Positions 31,865 through 45,330 are shown, numbered from the stretch's first letter. The stretch: 64,000 bases of DNA from Bryum argenteum (GCA_037043015.1 CM073321.1:1059001-1123000), one strand, 5' to 3'. A program made the numbers and translations. Notes: generated by a model from the letters alone, not told the origin.

Positions 31865-33027
31865 AACATTACTATACGTTCGAGGAGGGCGAGATTGAAG
31901 TGGATGAAACACCTGCCCGAGAGAAGGTGAAGAATTTGAAGATTGATGCTTGGACTCTCCTCGAATCCGAGCAGTTACGAAAAGTAAACTTGGGCTCAGA
32001 CGAAGATCCCCAGTTTCTACAAATACATGCAGACATCAGTTTGGAGGAGGCCAACGAGGCGGAAATACTTTTCCGAGAGTACAAAGATGTGTTTGCCTGG
32101 ACCTACAAGGACTTGAAGGGCATACCTCCTTCTATTGCGCAACACCAAACCGAGCTGGAGGAGGATATCCCACCATCTCATCAGGCCCGATACCTAATGA
32201 ATACGAATTACTCCAGCATAGTGAAACAAGACTTGGACAAATTGCTCCAAGTAGGATTCATTGTATCAGTGGAGGATGCCACCTGGCTTTCACCCATTGT
32301 TATTGTGCCAAAAAAGAATGGAAAATTACGAATTTGTATTGATTTTAGGAAGTTAAATGCTGCCACTAAAAAGGATCTCTATCCGTTACCATTCACTGAG
32401 GAAGTGTTGGATTTTGTGGCAGGACATGAAATGTATTCATTTCTGGATGGGTACTCATGGTATCATCAGATCCAGATAGCACCAGAAGACAGGTATAAGA
32501 CCGCTTTTGTGACCGATTGGGGAGCGTTTGTATGGGTGGTCATGCCATTTGGATTAAAAACTGCACTACCAACATACAAAAGGGCAATTAATTGAGCCTT
32601 TCGCGATTACATTGGAGATTTCATGAAATTGTTTCTGGATGATTTTAGTGTCTATAGTAACACCAGTCATTTGGTCAAATTGACGCTATGTTTTGAAAAA
32701 TGTTGGGAGTATGGCATAAGCTTCAACCCCGAAAAATGTTTTTTACTAGTGTATTCAGGAATCATTCTAGGTCATTTCGTATCAAAAGAAGGTAAATTCT
32801 CAGACCCTAAGAAGCTTGAGGTTATAGAAAACATGCCTAGACCAAAGAAGCCACACGATGTGGAGGTCTTTAACGGTTTTGCCCAGTTTAACAGGTGCTA
32901 CATCAAGTCGTATGCACATATCATGGAACCTATTACAAAACTCATGAGGAAGTCCGAGGAGTTTACTTGGACAGACGAGTGTGAGCAAGCGGATTATGAT
33001 CGAACCTCAATTTTGAAGAGCAACTGA
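31834..33027 (+). pseudogene. Ty3/gypsy element 1: reverse transcriptase relic, truncated
   Basis: Standard RT blocks are present: DVFAWTYKDLKGIP, WLSPIVIVPKKNG, RICIDFRKLNAATKKD, YSFLDGYSWYHQI and VMPFGLK, then the catalytic FLDDFSVYS at about 32632-32658. One TGA (32593) occurs where relatives have Arg before AFRDY. The thumb region follows (GKFSDPKKLEVIENMP), and homology stops at 33027. No RNase H, integrase or 3' LTR is present before AT-rich DNA begins. Confidence 0.85.
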
Positions 33028-33123
33028 GCAATAAGCAAATTGTATAAGTTACTTATTATTTATTTTGTAACATATTTGAAGTTTGTTAAGTTATAAACGC
33101 CATTCAATTCACAAGACTCTAAT

Positions 33124-34308
33124 TGATTTGTTAGATTGTTGTGAATTACTGAATTAGCCTTCAATCACAAACACGACAAAGTTTTCTTATTGTAAGAATA
33201 TTCGACATAATTATTATGGGTTCCCATTATTTACTTCTACTTTAGTACAATTTTATCATATAATATGTGATTTTAGTCAAATATAACTGTTTCTAATTAC
33301 TAACTAAGAAAATTACATTCATACCTGGTTTGGTTATTAATCAGGTCTAGTTCGTGTTGTAAAATTTGCAAGTTCATACAATAAAGTATGAATTAATGAT
33401 ATGCACTTAAGAGAAGAGAACTCTTGTTTTTGGTTTCCAAGCCTGGAGCATGTATTACCATTGCAAGCAATTATGTCAAATTAAAAATAGTATTTCATGA
33501 TTTATTTTTTTCATGGTTAAATCTTAGGAAATTCTTAACAACTTTGTAATGTGAAGTTTTTTGTTTCAAATGATTTTGATACTGGATTTGCAATGATGTT
33601 TTGCCAACAGTAAAAATGAAGAATGTATGATACTTGAAAAGCTATATCTCCCTCATCCACCGTTAGAATTCAACTTACTTTTTTGAAATGGCCCCCAATG
33701 TTTTGAAATGTTCAGTAGTTTTTACCATTGCATGGCTTTTATTTTAGCCAAGAAATTGTTTTGATGTATTTTTGTTGAATAAAGAACTCATAAAGATAAA
33801 TGCGAACAACTTAATGTCGTTGGTGATAATTTTATTGCAATATGTATATTAGTAGCAATTTTACCTCAAAGTGTAAATAATAAAATTTTGCAGTTTATTT
33901 TTGATATTAATATGTTATGATCTTCCAATTTATAAGGCCCCAAATTTTGGTCCACAGGATCTTCGATAAGTCTATTACAAGTTTGTACGATTGAACTTCT
34001 AATAGCTTCTGATGAATGTTATCTAAGACGATTTCCATGAAAATGTGCTATTTTGCTAAAAATAGCCTCGACCGTTTGGAAGTTAAGTTCAAAATATCAA
34101 TTTACAGTTCTCTATTTGATTTGCTAAATTGTACCGAATTACCTTTCAATCACAAACACAACAAAGTTTTATTACTGTAATAATTTGTTCTATTTTACGT
34201 AAATATTAAGGTTTCTCATTAAGTACTTCTAGTTTATTTCGATTAAATCATATAATGACTGATTTTAGCCAGTCATAACTATTAACAAGTACTAACTAAA
34301 ATAATAAC
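33124..34308 (+). repeat. Pair of about 193-bp direct repeats around a module U relic
   Basis: 33124-33316 and 34116-34308 share TTTCAATCACAAACAC, CAAAGTTTT and GATTTTAGYCA in order. Between them, 33330-33760 resembles module U (TTGTAAAATTTGCA, ACCATTGCAAGC, CCACCGTTAGA). It could be a short LTR-type element, but the ends are not clean. Confidence 0.55.
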
Positions 34309-36239
34309 ATTTTAGATTAATTTTAAAAATTATACACATCTTAATTAACTATAAAACAAATGATACTTAATTTAGAAACATTGTTCGAATACGTACAATT
34401 CAAAAATTACAATCATTATATAGTTTTTAAGACGGTACTTCATGATAATTATGTTGTTTATATTGTATAAAACATCTAAGTTTTTCTTCTAACTTCTCGA
34501 GTTTTAAGCATTTAAAATCTCGTCATTGCATATAAATTATTACATATAATTGCGTTATTCGTTTGTTTTTGTCAAAATTCTATCATTTTTATATAGTTAA
34601 TATTAGCTGGAATTCAACTCTCTTTGTTGTTACTATTATATTTGTAATTACACCTCTACTGTAGTTGTATTCTTAATATTTTAAATGTTTGGTATAAAAT
34701 AAGATACATAAATTAAGTTCAAAAAAAAATACAAAAATAACACTTTCATTTCATTTTTTTAATATATTTTGAATGTTTAAACTGTTATTACATTTACATT
34801 CTACTCTTTTATTCTTTACTTATTTATTATTGTTAGTTATATAAATTGCATTCATAACATGACATATAGATGCGATTCTGTCAATAATATTCTTTGCATT
34901 TCTACAATTTTTTTTTTAAAATATAATAATTATAACATGATACTTACCTAGCCAAATAATGGAATTTTTATCATCGTTTCATTAATCTATTTTTTCATTA
35001 TTTTTAAATATTTTGTTCATTTTGTAGAGTATTAATCAAAATCAACCGTATAGATGTAATACTGATATGATTTTTTATATATTACATTTTATAATTTATA
35101 CACGCCAATTTTTAGTTTAATCAAAATTTAATAATTTTTCTTATTTTTTAATTTGCTATTTATGTTCTTTTTTTGAAATTTGAATCAATTTATATTATTC
35201 CTAGATAAGTAGAGTAAAATAGCTTATTTGTTTCATAAAAGTATGGATATTTCAATCTTACATTTCTCTAAGATACTAGTTAGTTAAATTTAATTGCAAA
35301 ATTGATCAACATTCAGTCTATATCAAAGATATTCGCAAGCATTGACAATTTAAATAAGTTTTAAATTAAAAAATTCTGGTAAATTACATTTCTTCTTTTC
35401 GTGAACATGACTTCTTGGTTATTTTTTTGTTTTTATATGCGACGGTGTATATCAAACAAGGAACGGTATATATCAAATAAGCAACGGTGTTTATCAAATA
35501 AGCAACAGTGTATATCAAACAAAAACATTGTTTAAGTAATGACAGTTCACAATTTAAAATCAAGGAAAGAAAATCATAATTCTTTATCTTTTTATGTTTC
35601 AAAATTGAAATTTGCCTATGCTTATTCGTTGTGTCAGAAACACAATCGCAAACTTGGTAGGAAAGAACTTTGTATTTGCCGATTCTACAACCTTTTATCA
35701 TAGCTGTAGCAATGTTTCAACACTCTTCAACATAGAAGAATGCAAAATATATAAGACTTATTGCAATCTTTTCGCACCAAATTGAAACTCAACACAAGTC
35801 GAGTGTCGTATCTCACTTCCTCAAAGAAATGTAAGCAAGTATTAAAGTGCACGCCAAAAGATAAAATTATCCATATTGATGAAACATTAAGAAAATCATT
35901 TATAATCGAATAGTTTCATTCATTTCGATTTTAATAATCAATCCATCGATTTATGTATTCGTAATCGGTAGTACAATGGATACCGCGAGGGATGTTGCTT
36001 GCCCAGATTTAAAACTCAAGAAACTCGATACCATTGCTACACAATTCGAAGAGAGTTAGCACCCACTCGACATCAAGCGAATTCGTCGTTGTAGGCAGCC
36101 CTGCACCCAAAACGCTGAACACACTACGTTCTGAATGCATTGCTAAGGATAAAAGGCTCTCAATGAGGCTGAGTCTTTTCCTCTTTGCAAGGGGCATTCA
36201 AAACCAGGTGGATTTGGCAATAGAGTGTTGAGTACATGG
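34309..36239. other. AT-rich DNA, no gene seen
   Basis: Very AT-rich. The only feature found is the 21-bp repeat at 35441-35524. Confidence 0.5.
35441..35524. repeat. 21-bp tandem repeat, four copies
   Basis: Unit AACGGTGTATATCAAATAAG plus C, at 35441, 35462, 35483 and 35504. Confidence 0.9.
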
Positions 36240-36662
36240 GTAGATTGGCAATAATTAGTTATCAGTCAGTGAAGACAATATGCATCGCTTAGCGGTCCAG
36301 TACCTGAGGCTGAATTCGTCGTCCATGCCCATGTGAAAGTCTTCTTAGAGTATAGGCTCTTCTGCAACATGAGAAGCACTTCGAGCTTTTCTTCAGAAAT
36401 TTTGAACGTCATGCTTTTCACATCGTTAGTGCCCATCGGCTCCGGTGAGCTGTACTCTGCACCTGAGGGATCGGACTCAATTTCTCAGCTCGCACTCTCA
36501 ATAGTCGGACTTTTGCAGCTCGATTGTTCATCATAAACGAGAAAGTAGCAACCTGTACTAATGCCGCTCACTGTGAGAAGTGTTGATATTCCAGTTCTGA
36601 GGTTCTCAGTGGCCACGCATGGGTATAAGTGATGGAAAATTTCAGAACTGCACAACTCTTAA
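36240..36662 (-). pseudogene. Coding-like remnant of unknown family
   Basis: Minus frame open for about 140 codons apart from one TGA, in a patch less AT-rich than its surroundings: YPCVATENLRTGISTLL, STGCYFLVYDEQSS, KISEEKLEVLLMLQKSLY, FTWAWTTNSASG. No family recognised. It may be an exon or an old insertion. Confidence 0.3.
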
Positions 36663-39581
36663 CGTGATACAATTGCTATGAAAGATCATTGATATCTTGA
36701 TCAAGAGTAGCAAAACATTTTTAAAATAAGTAACCTAACATACACATGATGCTAAGCAATATGTTGAAGTAAGTTATAGACAATAAAAATGAATAATGTG
36801 AGTCATACTGCTTTACAAGTTTTATTTGTAATACCTTTTTAGCTTGCTTGTAAAATTATAAATAAGTTTTATATAATGCTGCTTTTCTATAAATTATATT
36901 TTAATAAAGTATTGATAAATATAAATGTACATTGTTCTGTCGCGTTGTTAATGCATAAACATCTATATTAGAGTACTGTAAGATAGTCTTATAGAGAAGC
37001 TTATTCATTTAAAAGTATAGTTTCAACAAATAATTTCAAAAGTATAATTTCAATAAACGTAAATAATCTTTACAATCCTTAATTTGAAGTATGAACATAT
37101 ATTTTTTTTAAAAAGTCCAAGTTTAAGTACAATATTTAAAATAAATATAAATTATATTATATTGCATGAAATACATCATAATTTAAAGAGTTTCATATGT
37201 TTATGACTCATTATAATTATTACAACATAAACAATATATGATGAAATAAACTCGATTCGGTTAGAACAAGTAATTCAGTATAATGGTATTATTCACTGAT
37301 TTTGAGAAATATTACATATTTGACTAAATATGAACAATCCACACTCCACAATTAAGAACAATAGTTGCAAAATGATTTCTAAAATCTAGGTTCTATGAAG
37401 ATACTCTTCAAATATGTAGATTTCAAGGTCATGGATGGAGGAATCTCCCCATGTTTTAAAGTCCATAAATAAGCCGAAAGTCCATATTTAGTTAAATGAT
37501 GCATAAATGTGGGTTTAGCTTGGGTCGAGCTAAATGTACCTACACAGTACATTTGGCTCAACTCAAGCTCAATATTCATCAATTTGATAATCTGAATATT
37601 CCTATTATAACGAAATACGTGTTTTAGCTTACGTTTAAGCTTAAGAAGATTCAGTACAAAAAAAATTCATTTCTTTAATTAGTTTTCATAAATCTTATTC
37701 TTATGATTACACAAGGTCAAATTATCTAAGAAATAAGCATAAAATAGTTTCAATTTCTCACACTTAGACTTTCTTAAATCTTCAAGTGTTTATTTAGTTA
37801 TTTAATCCTCAGGACTGAAAGTTAAAATCTAATATAACGCCGTAAAATAAGTAATACTAATGATAAGAATAAAATGGTTGACATTAGTATTACTTATTTT
37901 AAAAATTGACACAGTAGATTAATTTTTGTCTCTTGTATAATTATGAATTTGAATTCAGTTTGTGTTAGAGTACCCTTACTTTTAGTTACAATACAACTTA
38001 GAGATCTTCGATAATATTTTTACTTTTTGAAATTGTATGTTCTCATTTGTAAGCATGAAACTGCTTTATTCTACTTATTCAAACGTTGTGGAGTAATGAC
38101 AGATTGCATTGCAAAATGGAGTTTGCAAATGTCGCGCTTTTACAATAGCTATCATTTGGAATACCGAGAGTATAAGTCGAACGGGATTATACTAATTTTA
38201 TATAGAAGTTGTTTAGCGGAAATTTCATTCAAACAACAGATCCGAGTTTCAATATAACTTAGAAAAATCAGAACAAGTTAATTAGTGGTTAAATGTATCT
38301 CTGATTTTGTCACAAATTTTAATCTAGATTTATTCGTATGGATATTAAAGTTGCCGTAAAAAAGTTACCGTTACTGCTACGGTATAACCGACGCACGAAG
38401 ATAAGTATATATTAACATAATATTATCTCGTAAAATAAGTCGATCGTATAATATGAATGACACGTATATCTAACTTAATATAAAATAAATATTTATGTTA
38501 AAAATTGTGTTTACGTATTTTGTTTATTATTTATCTATGGAAATTTCATTTGTCATTTATATTTGAATATTATAAAATTATATAAAATTTAAGAATAATT
38601 TTATTCTGTTAAAATATATTATAATTTGTTCCTAAATTTATTTAAATTAAAATACCTTGATTGTTTTATTTTTTACTTTTGTTTTTTCGTTTGATTTTAA
38701 TGATTTTATAGAAAAATTTATGCTCAGTTTGATGATTTATAAATGGTTTATGTATTTGAAATATACATCAAATTATAACTATTATCTTCGTGAATAAATA
38801 AGGTTTTTATAAATATAACATGTAAAATGTTACATCTATAAAAAACTTATATTAATTGATACGTAATAAGCTAAAGACTATATTAAAATTAACAATATTA
38901 GATGAATTTATTCTCCGAAAATATTAATTTTTTCTAAAAATATATATGAATGATTTAGTTCTCAAAAAGTTATAAAAATAAATAGTTATACTTTATTTAA
39001 AGCCTAAATAATCGTTATAAATTTAGATATAATATTTGTTACATCATTTTTGGTATGAAAATAATATTAAATTATTTTCTTTTCAATTATAGATATTAGT
39101 TTCATTATATTTAGGGTAAAGTATACTAAAGTTAGTATTTTAGTAAATAAGTATGAACTTATAACAGAATTCTTACTAAATTCGGTGATGTAATATAAGA
39201 ATAATTAGGATCTAAACATTTTAAAAGTAGTATTCTAATTTTTGTGTATATTTATTTTAAGCGTTGAAATATTCTAATCTAAGTATTTGGAAAATTACGT
39301 TCAGTAACCTACATATATTAGTACTAATAATTTCTAATAGAGGTATTCTAGGATTAAAATTGTTGTAAGTGCAATATTCAAAGTTTATTACTTAAGTACA
39401 ATATGTTGTGTCTTGTTAATTTATTTACTTACTAGATTTGATGTGGTATACTAAAATAAATATTACATAAATGATGTTTGATATGATAGGTATAATATTC
39501 AAGAATTTCATTAAAAGTTGGTTTATTAAGATTCGAATCTAGATATTTTAAGCAAAATATTCTAAGATTTTAATTGAGTTA
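36663..39581. other. AT-rich DNA, no gene seen
   Basis: Apart from two degenerate palindromes at 37511-37575, no feature could be supported. Confidence 0.5.
37511..37575. repeat. Degenerate TTTAGCTCGA palindromes
   Basis: GTTTAGCTTGGGTCGAGCTAAA-like copy (37513-37534), then GTACATTTGGCTCAACTCAAG (37548 on). Recognisable relatives of the arrays at both ends of the window, with several changes. Confidence 0.6.
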
Positions 39582-40766
39582 TTTGATGATCAATATTCGA
39601 AGTTTAGTAACTCGTAAAGTATATGTACTATTCTAGGTATGAAATAATTTAGTTATTTTGAATGTGTGATTGTAAGATTTGATTTGAATTATTTTTATTC
39701 ATCTTTTTTGAGATTGATCTAAAGTGAATTATTTAGCACATCGTTAGAAAGTGTAATAGAAAGAGTAATAAATTACTTATCAACCTATGTATAATTCAAA
39801 TCTTAATGCATGATTTTGAAATAAATAAATTAGTTGCATTAGGGATTTGTTTTTTAATTTTTTATTTAAATTTGATTTCATAAGTAATTATTTTAATCAT
39901 TAGAATTAAAATTTTCAAATTTATTATAATATTAAAAAATAGTGGAAATAAATCTAGAGGCAAGGATAAAATATAATTATGAAGTTTGTTGGAACACAAA
40001 GATCAGTGTATGAAAATTTCATTTATACGTGAATCATGTTTTAGACGTTGTGATTATAAGTTTACATAATAAACAAATAAAGTATAAAAGAATAGAAAAA
40101 TTAATCATCATAGTTACTTACATTATCTAATTGAACCAAATTTATGTGTTGAAGTGTTCATGAATCAATATGAGAATTAAAACTATTTAGTATTTTATTT
40201 AGAATCTTTTAAATAGATAAGACAACAAGTACGGGTGTTATTGCAAATACATAATTAAATAGTGAGTTACACGCGTCTTAGTAAATAATAATCATATGAA
40301 AACGATGGTATTTTTAAATTACACATACGATTATTGCGTCTAGATGTTATAATTTACATGCAACCACGAAAACATTGAATAAGACAAGATTAGAGCACAA
40401 AGGGGGTGTTCACTTGATTTTAACATAGTCATGTCATGAGATATTTGATGTCAAATCTTCGAAGACTAGTATCTCGTAAAATATATGTACTATTGTAGTT
40501 ATAGTATTCAATTATTTTGAATGTGTTATTCTAAGATTCGATTTGAATTATTAATAAGGTAATTTATTCTAAGATTGATCTATAGTGAATTATTTAGGAC
40601 ATCATTAGAAAGTGTGATAGAAAGAGTAATAAAGTATTTATTAGCCTATGTATAATTAAAATCTTAATCAATGATTTTGAAACAAATAAGTTAGTTGCAG
40701 TACGGAATTATGTCTTAATTTTTTAATTAAAATATATTTCAGACTTAATTTATTTTAATCATTGGA
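39582..40766 (+). repeat. Pair of about 325-bp direct repeats
   Basis: 39582-39906 and 40441-40766 share CTCGTAAARTATATGTACTA, GATTTGAATTATT, AGAAAGAGTAATAAA and TTTTAATCATT in order, 859 bases apart. The second ends exactly where the GC-rich island starts. LTR-like spacing, but without TG/CA ends that I can define. Confidence 0.6.
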
Positions 40767-41040
40767 TTTATTTGAGGCAGCGGGCACCCCCGGACAGCCC
40801 GGGCAGCGGCCCCACGCCGCCACGTCGCGTAGGGCAGGCCGGGCAGCGGCCCCACTCCGCCATCAAGGCGCAGGGCAGCCCGCCGCCCGTTGGCGCGAGC
40901 TTCCCGCCCTATTTCGAATGGCCCAGCGCCGGCTTCCCGCCAGGTCGCATCGCCAGCCAGGGCCCCAGCCGCCCAGCGCGTTAAGCCCGTGCTCCGCTCT
41001 CGAGCGTTCAGGCAGCGCTCCGCTCCGCACAGGCCAGAGC
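40767..41040. other. GC-rich island of foreign composition
   Basis: An abrupt switch from AT-rich DNA to roughly 70% GC. It contains two copies of GGGCAGCGGCCCCAC and imperfect repeats of about 54 bases. It continues for about 30 bases after hAT element 2 (48379-48408). Open frames of 66-115 codons exist on both strands but show no known motif. Confidence 0.6.
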
Positions 41041-41242
41041 CAGGGTTGTCTTATTAGACACAATTTTCGGAATGTCTGTCTGATTTGTCGTATTGGACAT
41101 GTCTGTTAGACGTCGAGTCGACGAAAATGTCGACCGTACCAAAAATTACATAGTAAAAAACTTGCTGAGATTTACCTTGACGTAAAAAGCTATTTTCCTA
41201 CGTGGCGTAGGGTTGATAATGACGTGGAAAATCAAAATACAC

Positions 41243-41515
41243 GTCACAGTGGGCGACCGCGGGTGGGCGACCTCGCTAGGCGACTGACGGTCGCACCGGG
41301 GCAAACGTCGGTCGCCTACTGCGATCGCCGATCGCCCTGGCTGCCGCAAGAAGGCGACCGGCGGTCCAGTATGGAGACCGGCGGTCGCCCTGGCAACCGC
41401 TTCTAGGCGACCTTAGGGGCCAGGACAAAGTGTCCGCGAGCCAATCTGGACCCCTCATGTTGGGGCGACCGCCGATCCAGGTGATGGGCGAACGTAGCTC
41501 ATAGGGCGACCGGCG
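41243..41515. repeat. GCGACCG array (A13), left end of hAT 2
   Basis: Counterpart of 16160-16435. Confidence 0.85.
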
Positions 41516-41520
41516 GTCTA

Positions 41521-42910
41521 CCCTCTAGAAACGAAGGACATGAACTTTGAAGAGCCATAACTTTTTCATTTGGACTCTGTTTTTGACGAAATCACTTGGG
41601 TTGGGTCCCAAATTAAGTCTAGTTTAGGTGGTAAAAATTGCACACTCATACAATTAAGTATGAAAAAATGGCATGCATTTTAGTGAAGGGAGTATTTGTT
41701 ATTTGGGTTTTTAAACATTTGGCATGTTTTACCATTGCAAGCCTATTATGTGACATCAAAAAGGTTTTTGCATGATGTGTTTTAGACAAGTGTGATCTTT
41801 AGATGCATCCCACAATCTTTGTAGTTGGAAGTATATTGATCCAGATAGTTTTAGTATTGGCTTTGCAATGATATTTCTACGATGAAAAAAGTGAAAAAGT
41901 GGATGATTTTTGAAGAGAAAGATCTCCTTAAACCATCGTTAGATTTTGAATTTTCATTTTAGAATGGATTCCAATTAGAGTGTCGTATTGGTGATAGAAA
42001 CCTCGAGTCATTGAAGATATATTGAAGATAAGGTATATTTGAGTGCTAGGAATCTAGGTTTGGACTATATAAATTACTTTTTAAAATAGTTGGCGGTTTT
42101 TATCATTATTAAATCATCTCTTTCCTCCTTTTATACACACACCACATTTCAACAAATTTAATTAATCTCAGGTATTTAACAGAAACTACTTACCTTCCTC
42201 TTATAGTCGAAAACTTCTAATCATGTTTCATATAAAATACATAGGAAAAGTATAAATACTACTCTCCCTCTCTATTTCCCTATACACCTTACACTTCCCT
42301 ATGGCTCGAATAGTAGTCTTGCAATGATAAAAACTGCCAAATAGTATACAAAACAATTAATATAGTCCAGTAATAGACCCCTTACACTCAAATTATACCT
42401 TATCTTCAATATATCTTCGAATGGATCGAGGTTCCTATCACCAATACAGCACTGTAATTGGAACCCATTCTAAAAAATAAATTCAAAATCTAACAATGGT
42501 TGAAGGAGATCTATCTCTTCAAAAATCATCCACTTTTTCACTTTTTTCATCGTAGAAATATCATTGCAAAGCCAATACTAAAACTATCTGGATCAATATA
42601 CTTCCAACTACAAAGATTGTGGGCTGCATCTAAAGATCACACTTGTCTAAAACACATCATGCAAAAACCTTTTTGATGTCACATAATAGGCTTGCAATGG
42701 TAAAACATGCCAAATGTTTAAAAACCCAAATGACAAATACTCCCTTCACTAAAATGCATGCCATTTTTTCATACTTAATCGTATGAGTCTGCAATTTTTA
42801 CTACATAAACTAGACTTAATTTGGGACCCAACCCAAGTGCTTTCGTCAGAAACAGAGTCCAAATGAAAATGTTATGGCTCTTCAAAGTTCATGTCCTTCG
42901 TTCGAAGAGG
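41521..42910. repeat. Two module U copies facing each other, with TATA
   Basis: A plus U (41521-42060) and an inverted U (42259-42910) flank a 200-base centre that contains TATAAATA at 42251-42258 and the pyrimidine-rich start CTACTCTCCCTCTCTATTTC. Confidence 0.7.
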
Positions 42911-42914
42911 GTAG

Positions 42915-43350
42915 ACCGCCGGTCGCCCTATAAGCTACGTTCGCCCATCACCTGGATCGGCGGTCGCCCTAGCGACCGACGTTCGCCCATCTGCTGTATC
43001 GGCGGTCGCCCCGTCAGGAGGGGTGCGCGGAGGCTCGCGGACACTTTCTCCTTGGGTGCTTGCCTATCACGTAGACCGTCAGTCGCCTTGTCAGCGTCGT
43101 TCGCCCATCGACTGGATCGGCGGTCGCCCTAGCGACCGACGTTCGCCCAAGCGACCGACGTTCGCCATCGGCTGGATCGGCGGTCGCCCCATCAGGAGGG
43201 GGTGCGCGGAGGCTCGCGGACACTTTCTCCTTGGGTGCTTGCCCATCACGTAGACCGCCGGTCGCCCTGTCGGCGTCGTTCGCCCATCAACTGGATCGGC
43301 GGTCGCCCTAGCGACCGACGTTCGTCCATCCGCTGTTTTGGCGGTCGCGC
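42915..43350. repeat. GCGACCG array (A14), longest in the window
   Basis: Includes a partial tandem duplication: the phrase GTGCGCGGAGGCTCGCGGAC occurs at about 43023 and 43204, 181 bases apart. Confidence 0.85.
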
Positions 43351-44640
43351 GATTTGGAGGTTTTGAATGAAGTTAACACCAAGTATCCTATACCATGCCA
43401 GGGTTGAATCAAATTAACACCAAGTATTTCCTTCCATGTAAATCCAAGTTCCATGTGGCTTCTTTCATGATTTAATATATTTAATACGGTTAGAGAAAAT
43501 AATAAAACCACCTCCTCCCCCCTTTAGTATAACTTCCTCTATTACTTAGCATCCTACAAAGTCAAAGTAAATCATAACATGTAGATACGTTTCTCTTACG
43601 GGAAATTTTGTTCTTCGATAATTTTTATAAGGTCTTTTTTAGTCAAACAAGTTTTAAAATCGTTATCCCTTTCCACAAATCTATTTTCCGTATATCATTC
43701 AATATTCTACTCATTCAAATGACTTACAAGTAAATGATGACCTATAGATGACATATCCCCACGATTTTCTAAATAACACCATCATTTCCATAGGGTCATC
43801 ATTAGGTAGTCTAAGGGTTTAAATTGTCCCCTTACCCCCTTTATCTATTTTTTCTTATTTTTTGAAGTTTTGGTGTTTGTAAGTGCTTGTATCCAAAATC
43901 CACCCTATAGATCCTTTACTCCAACGATTTTTTTTATAGCTCCATCATGTTCATAAGGTAGTTATTACATAGTCCAATTATTTTTTAAATATTTTTTCTC
44001 TCCATTTAACTATTTTTTATCTATTATTTAAAGCTCTACTTACTTCGAAAATTCTATATTAATTTGGGAAAAATAGTACAGGTTGTCCTATAATATTTTT
44101 GATGGTTCCATCATTTTTATATGATCCATATTACCTACACTAAATAGGTAGATTAGTGTTAGATACACTAGTTTACATAAATAGGCTATAAGTTTTTACT
44201 ATTAGTCAATATTTGTACCCTCTACAATGGTGAAGATGGGGATCCTTACATAGTATTGGAATCGATACTCTTGGTAAAAATTTTATCCCAAAAGTAAAAA
44301 CTTGTAGCATTTTCAAATCTTATAAAAATCTAACACTAATGTACCTATTTAGTGTAGTCCAAATGTTCAAATTACATTCCCCACTTTGTTTTCGTATGCA
44401 TGTGCGCACACCGCCTACTTTCACATGACTATTTAAATTTTAGAAATTCGGAAAAATACTTTCGTTCATAGTCCCGTGCCCCTAAGATTTATACCATATT
44501 TTTTACACAATATGAATCACCTAGGAAAGTCATCAACACCCCTTCTACTCCTTTTTGCTTATATATTTACATATGCCCCGTGCTTCAAACCCCGCAATTC
44601 AAATATCCCCATATAAATTCAACCACATAGGGGATCGTCG
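43351..44640 (-). repeat. Block D in hAT 2, inverted
   Basis: Almost identical to the complement of 17131-18405, including the MITE at 44138-44354. Confidence 0.85.
44138..44354. mobile_element. 217-bp MITE, second copy
   Basis: Inverted and near-identical to 17409-17625, at the same place in block D, with TA on each side. Confidence 0.85.
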
Positions 44641-44671
44641 GTTGCTCAGGCGACCGCCGGTCCAGGCAAGG

Positions 44672-45330
44672 TATAAATACTACTCTCCCTCTCTATTTCC
44701 CTATACATCTTGGACTTCCCTATGGCTCAAATAGTAGCCCTGCAATGATAAGAACTGCCAAATATTCTATAAAATAACTAATATAGTCCAAACCTAGATC
44801 CCTAGCACTCAAATTATACGTTATCTTCAATATATCTTCGAATGAATCGAGGTTTCTATCACCAATACAACACTCTAATTGGAATCCATTCTAAAATGAA
44901 AATTCAAAATCTAACGATGGTTGAAGGAGATCTATCTCTTCAAAAATCATCCACTTTTTCACTTTTTTCATCGTAGAAATATCATTGCAAAGCCAATACT
45001 AAAATTATCTGGATCAATATACTTCCAACTACAAAGATTGTGGGATGCATCTAAAGATCACACTTGTCTAAAGCAAATCATGCAAAAACCTTTTTGATGT
45101 CACATAATAGGCTTGCAATGGTAAAACATGCCAAATGTTTAAAAACCCAAAAAACAAATACTCCCTTCACTAAAATGCATGCCATTTTTTCATACTTAAT
45201 TGTATGAGTGTGCAATTTTTACCACCTAAACTAGACTTAATTTGGGACCCAACCCAAGTGATTTCGTCAAAAACAGAGTCCGAATGGAAAAGTTATTGCT
45301 CTTCAAAGTTCATGTCCTTCGTTTCTAGAG
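44672..45330 (+). repeat. Module U with its own TATA box
   Basis: TATAAATA at 44672-44679, directly after GACCGCCGGTCCAGG, followed by the full module U to 45330. Candidate non-coding transcription unit. Confidence 0.65.
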
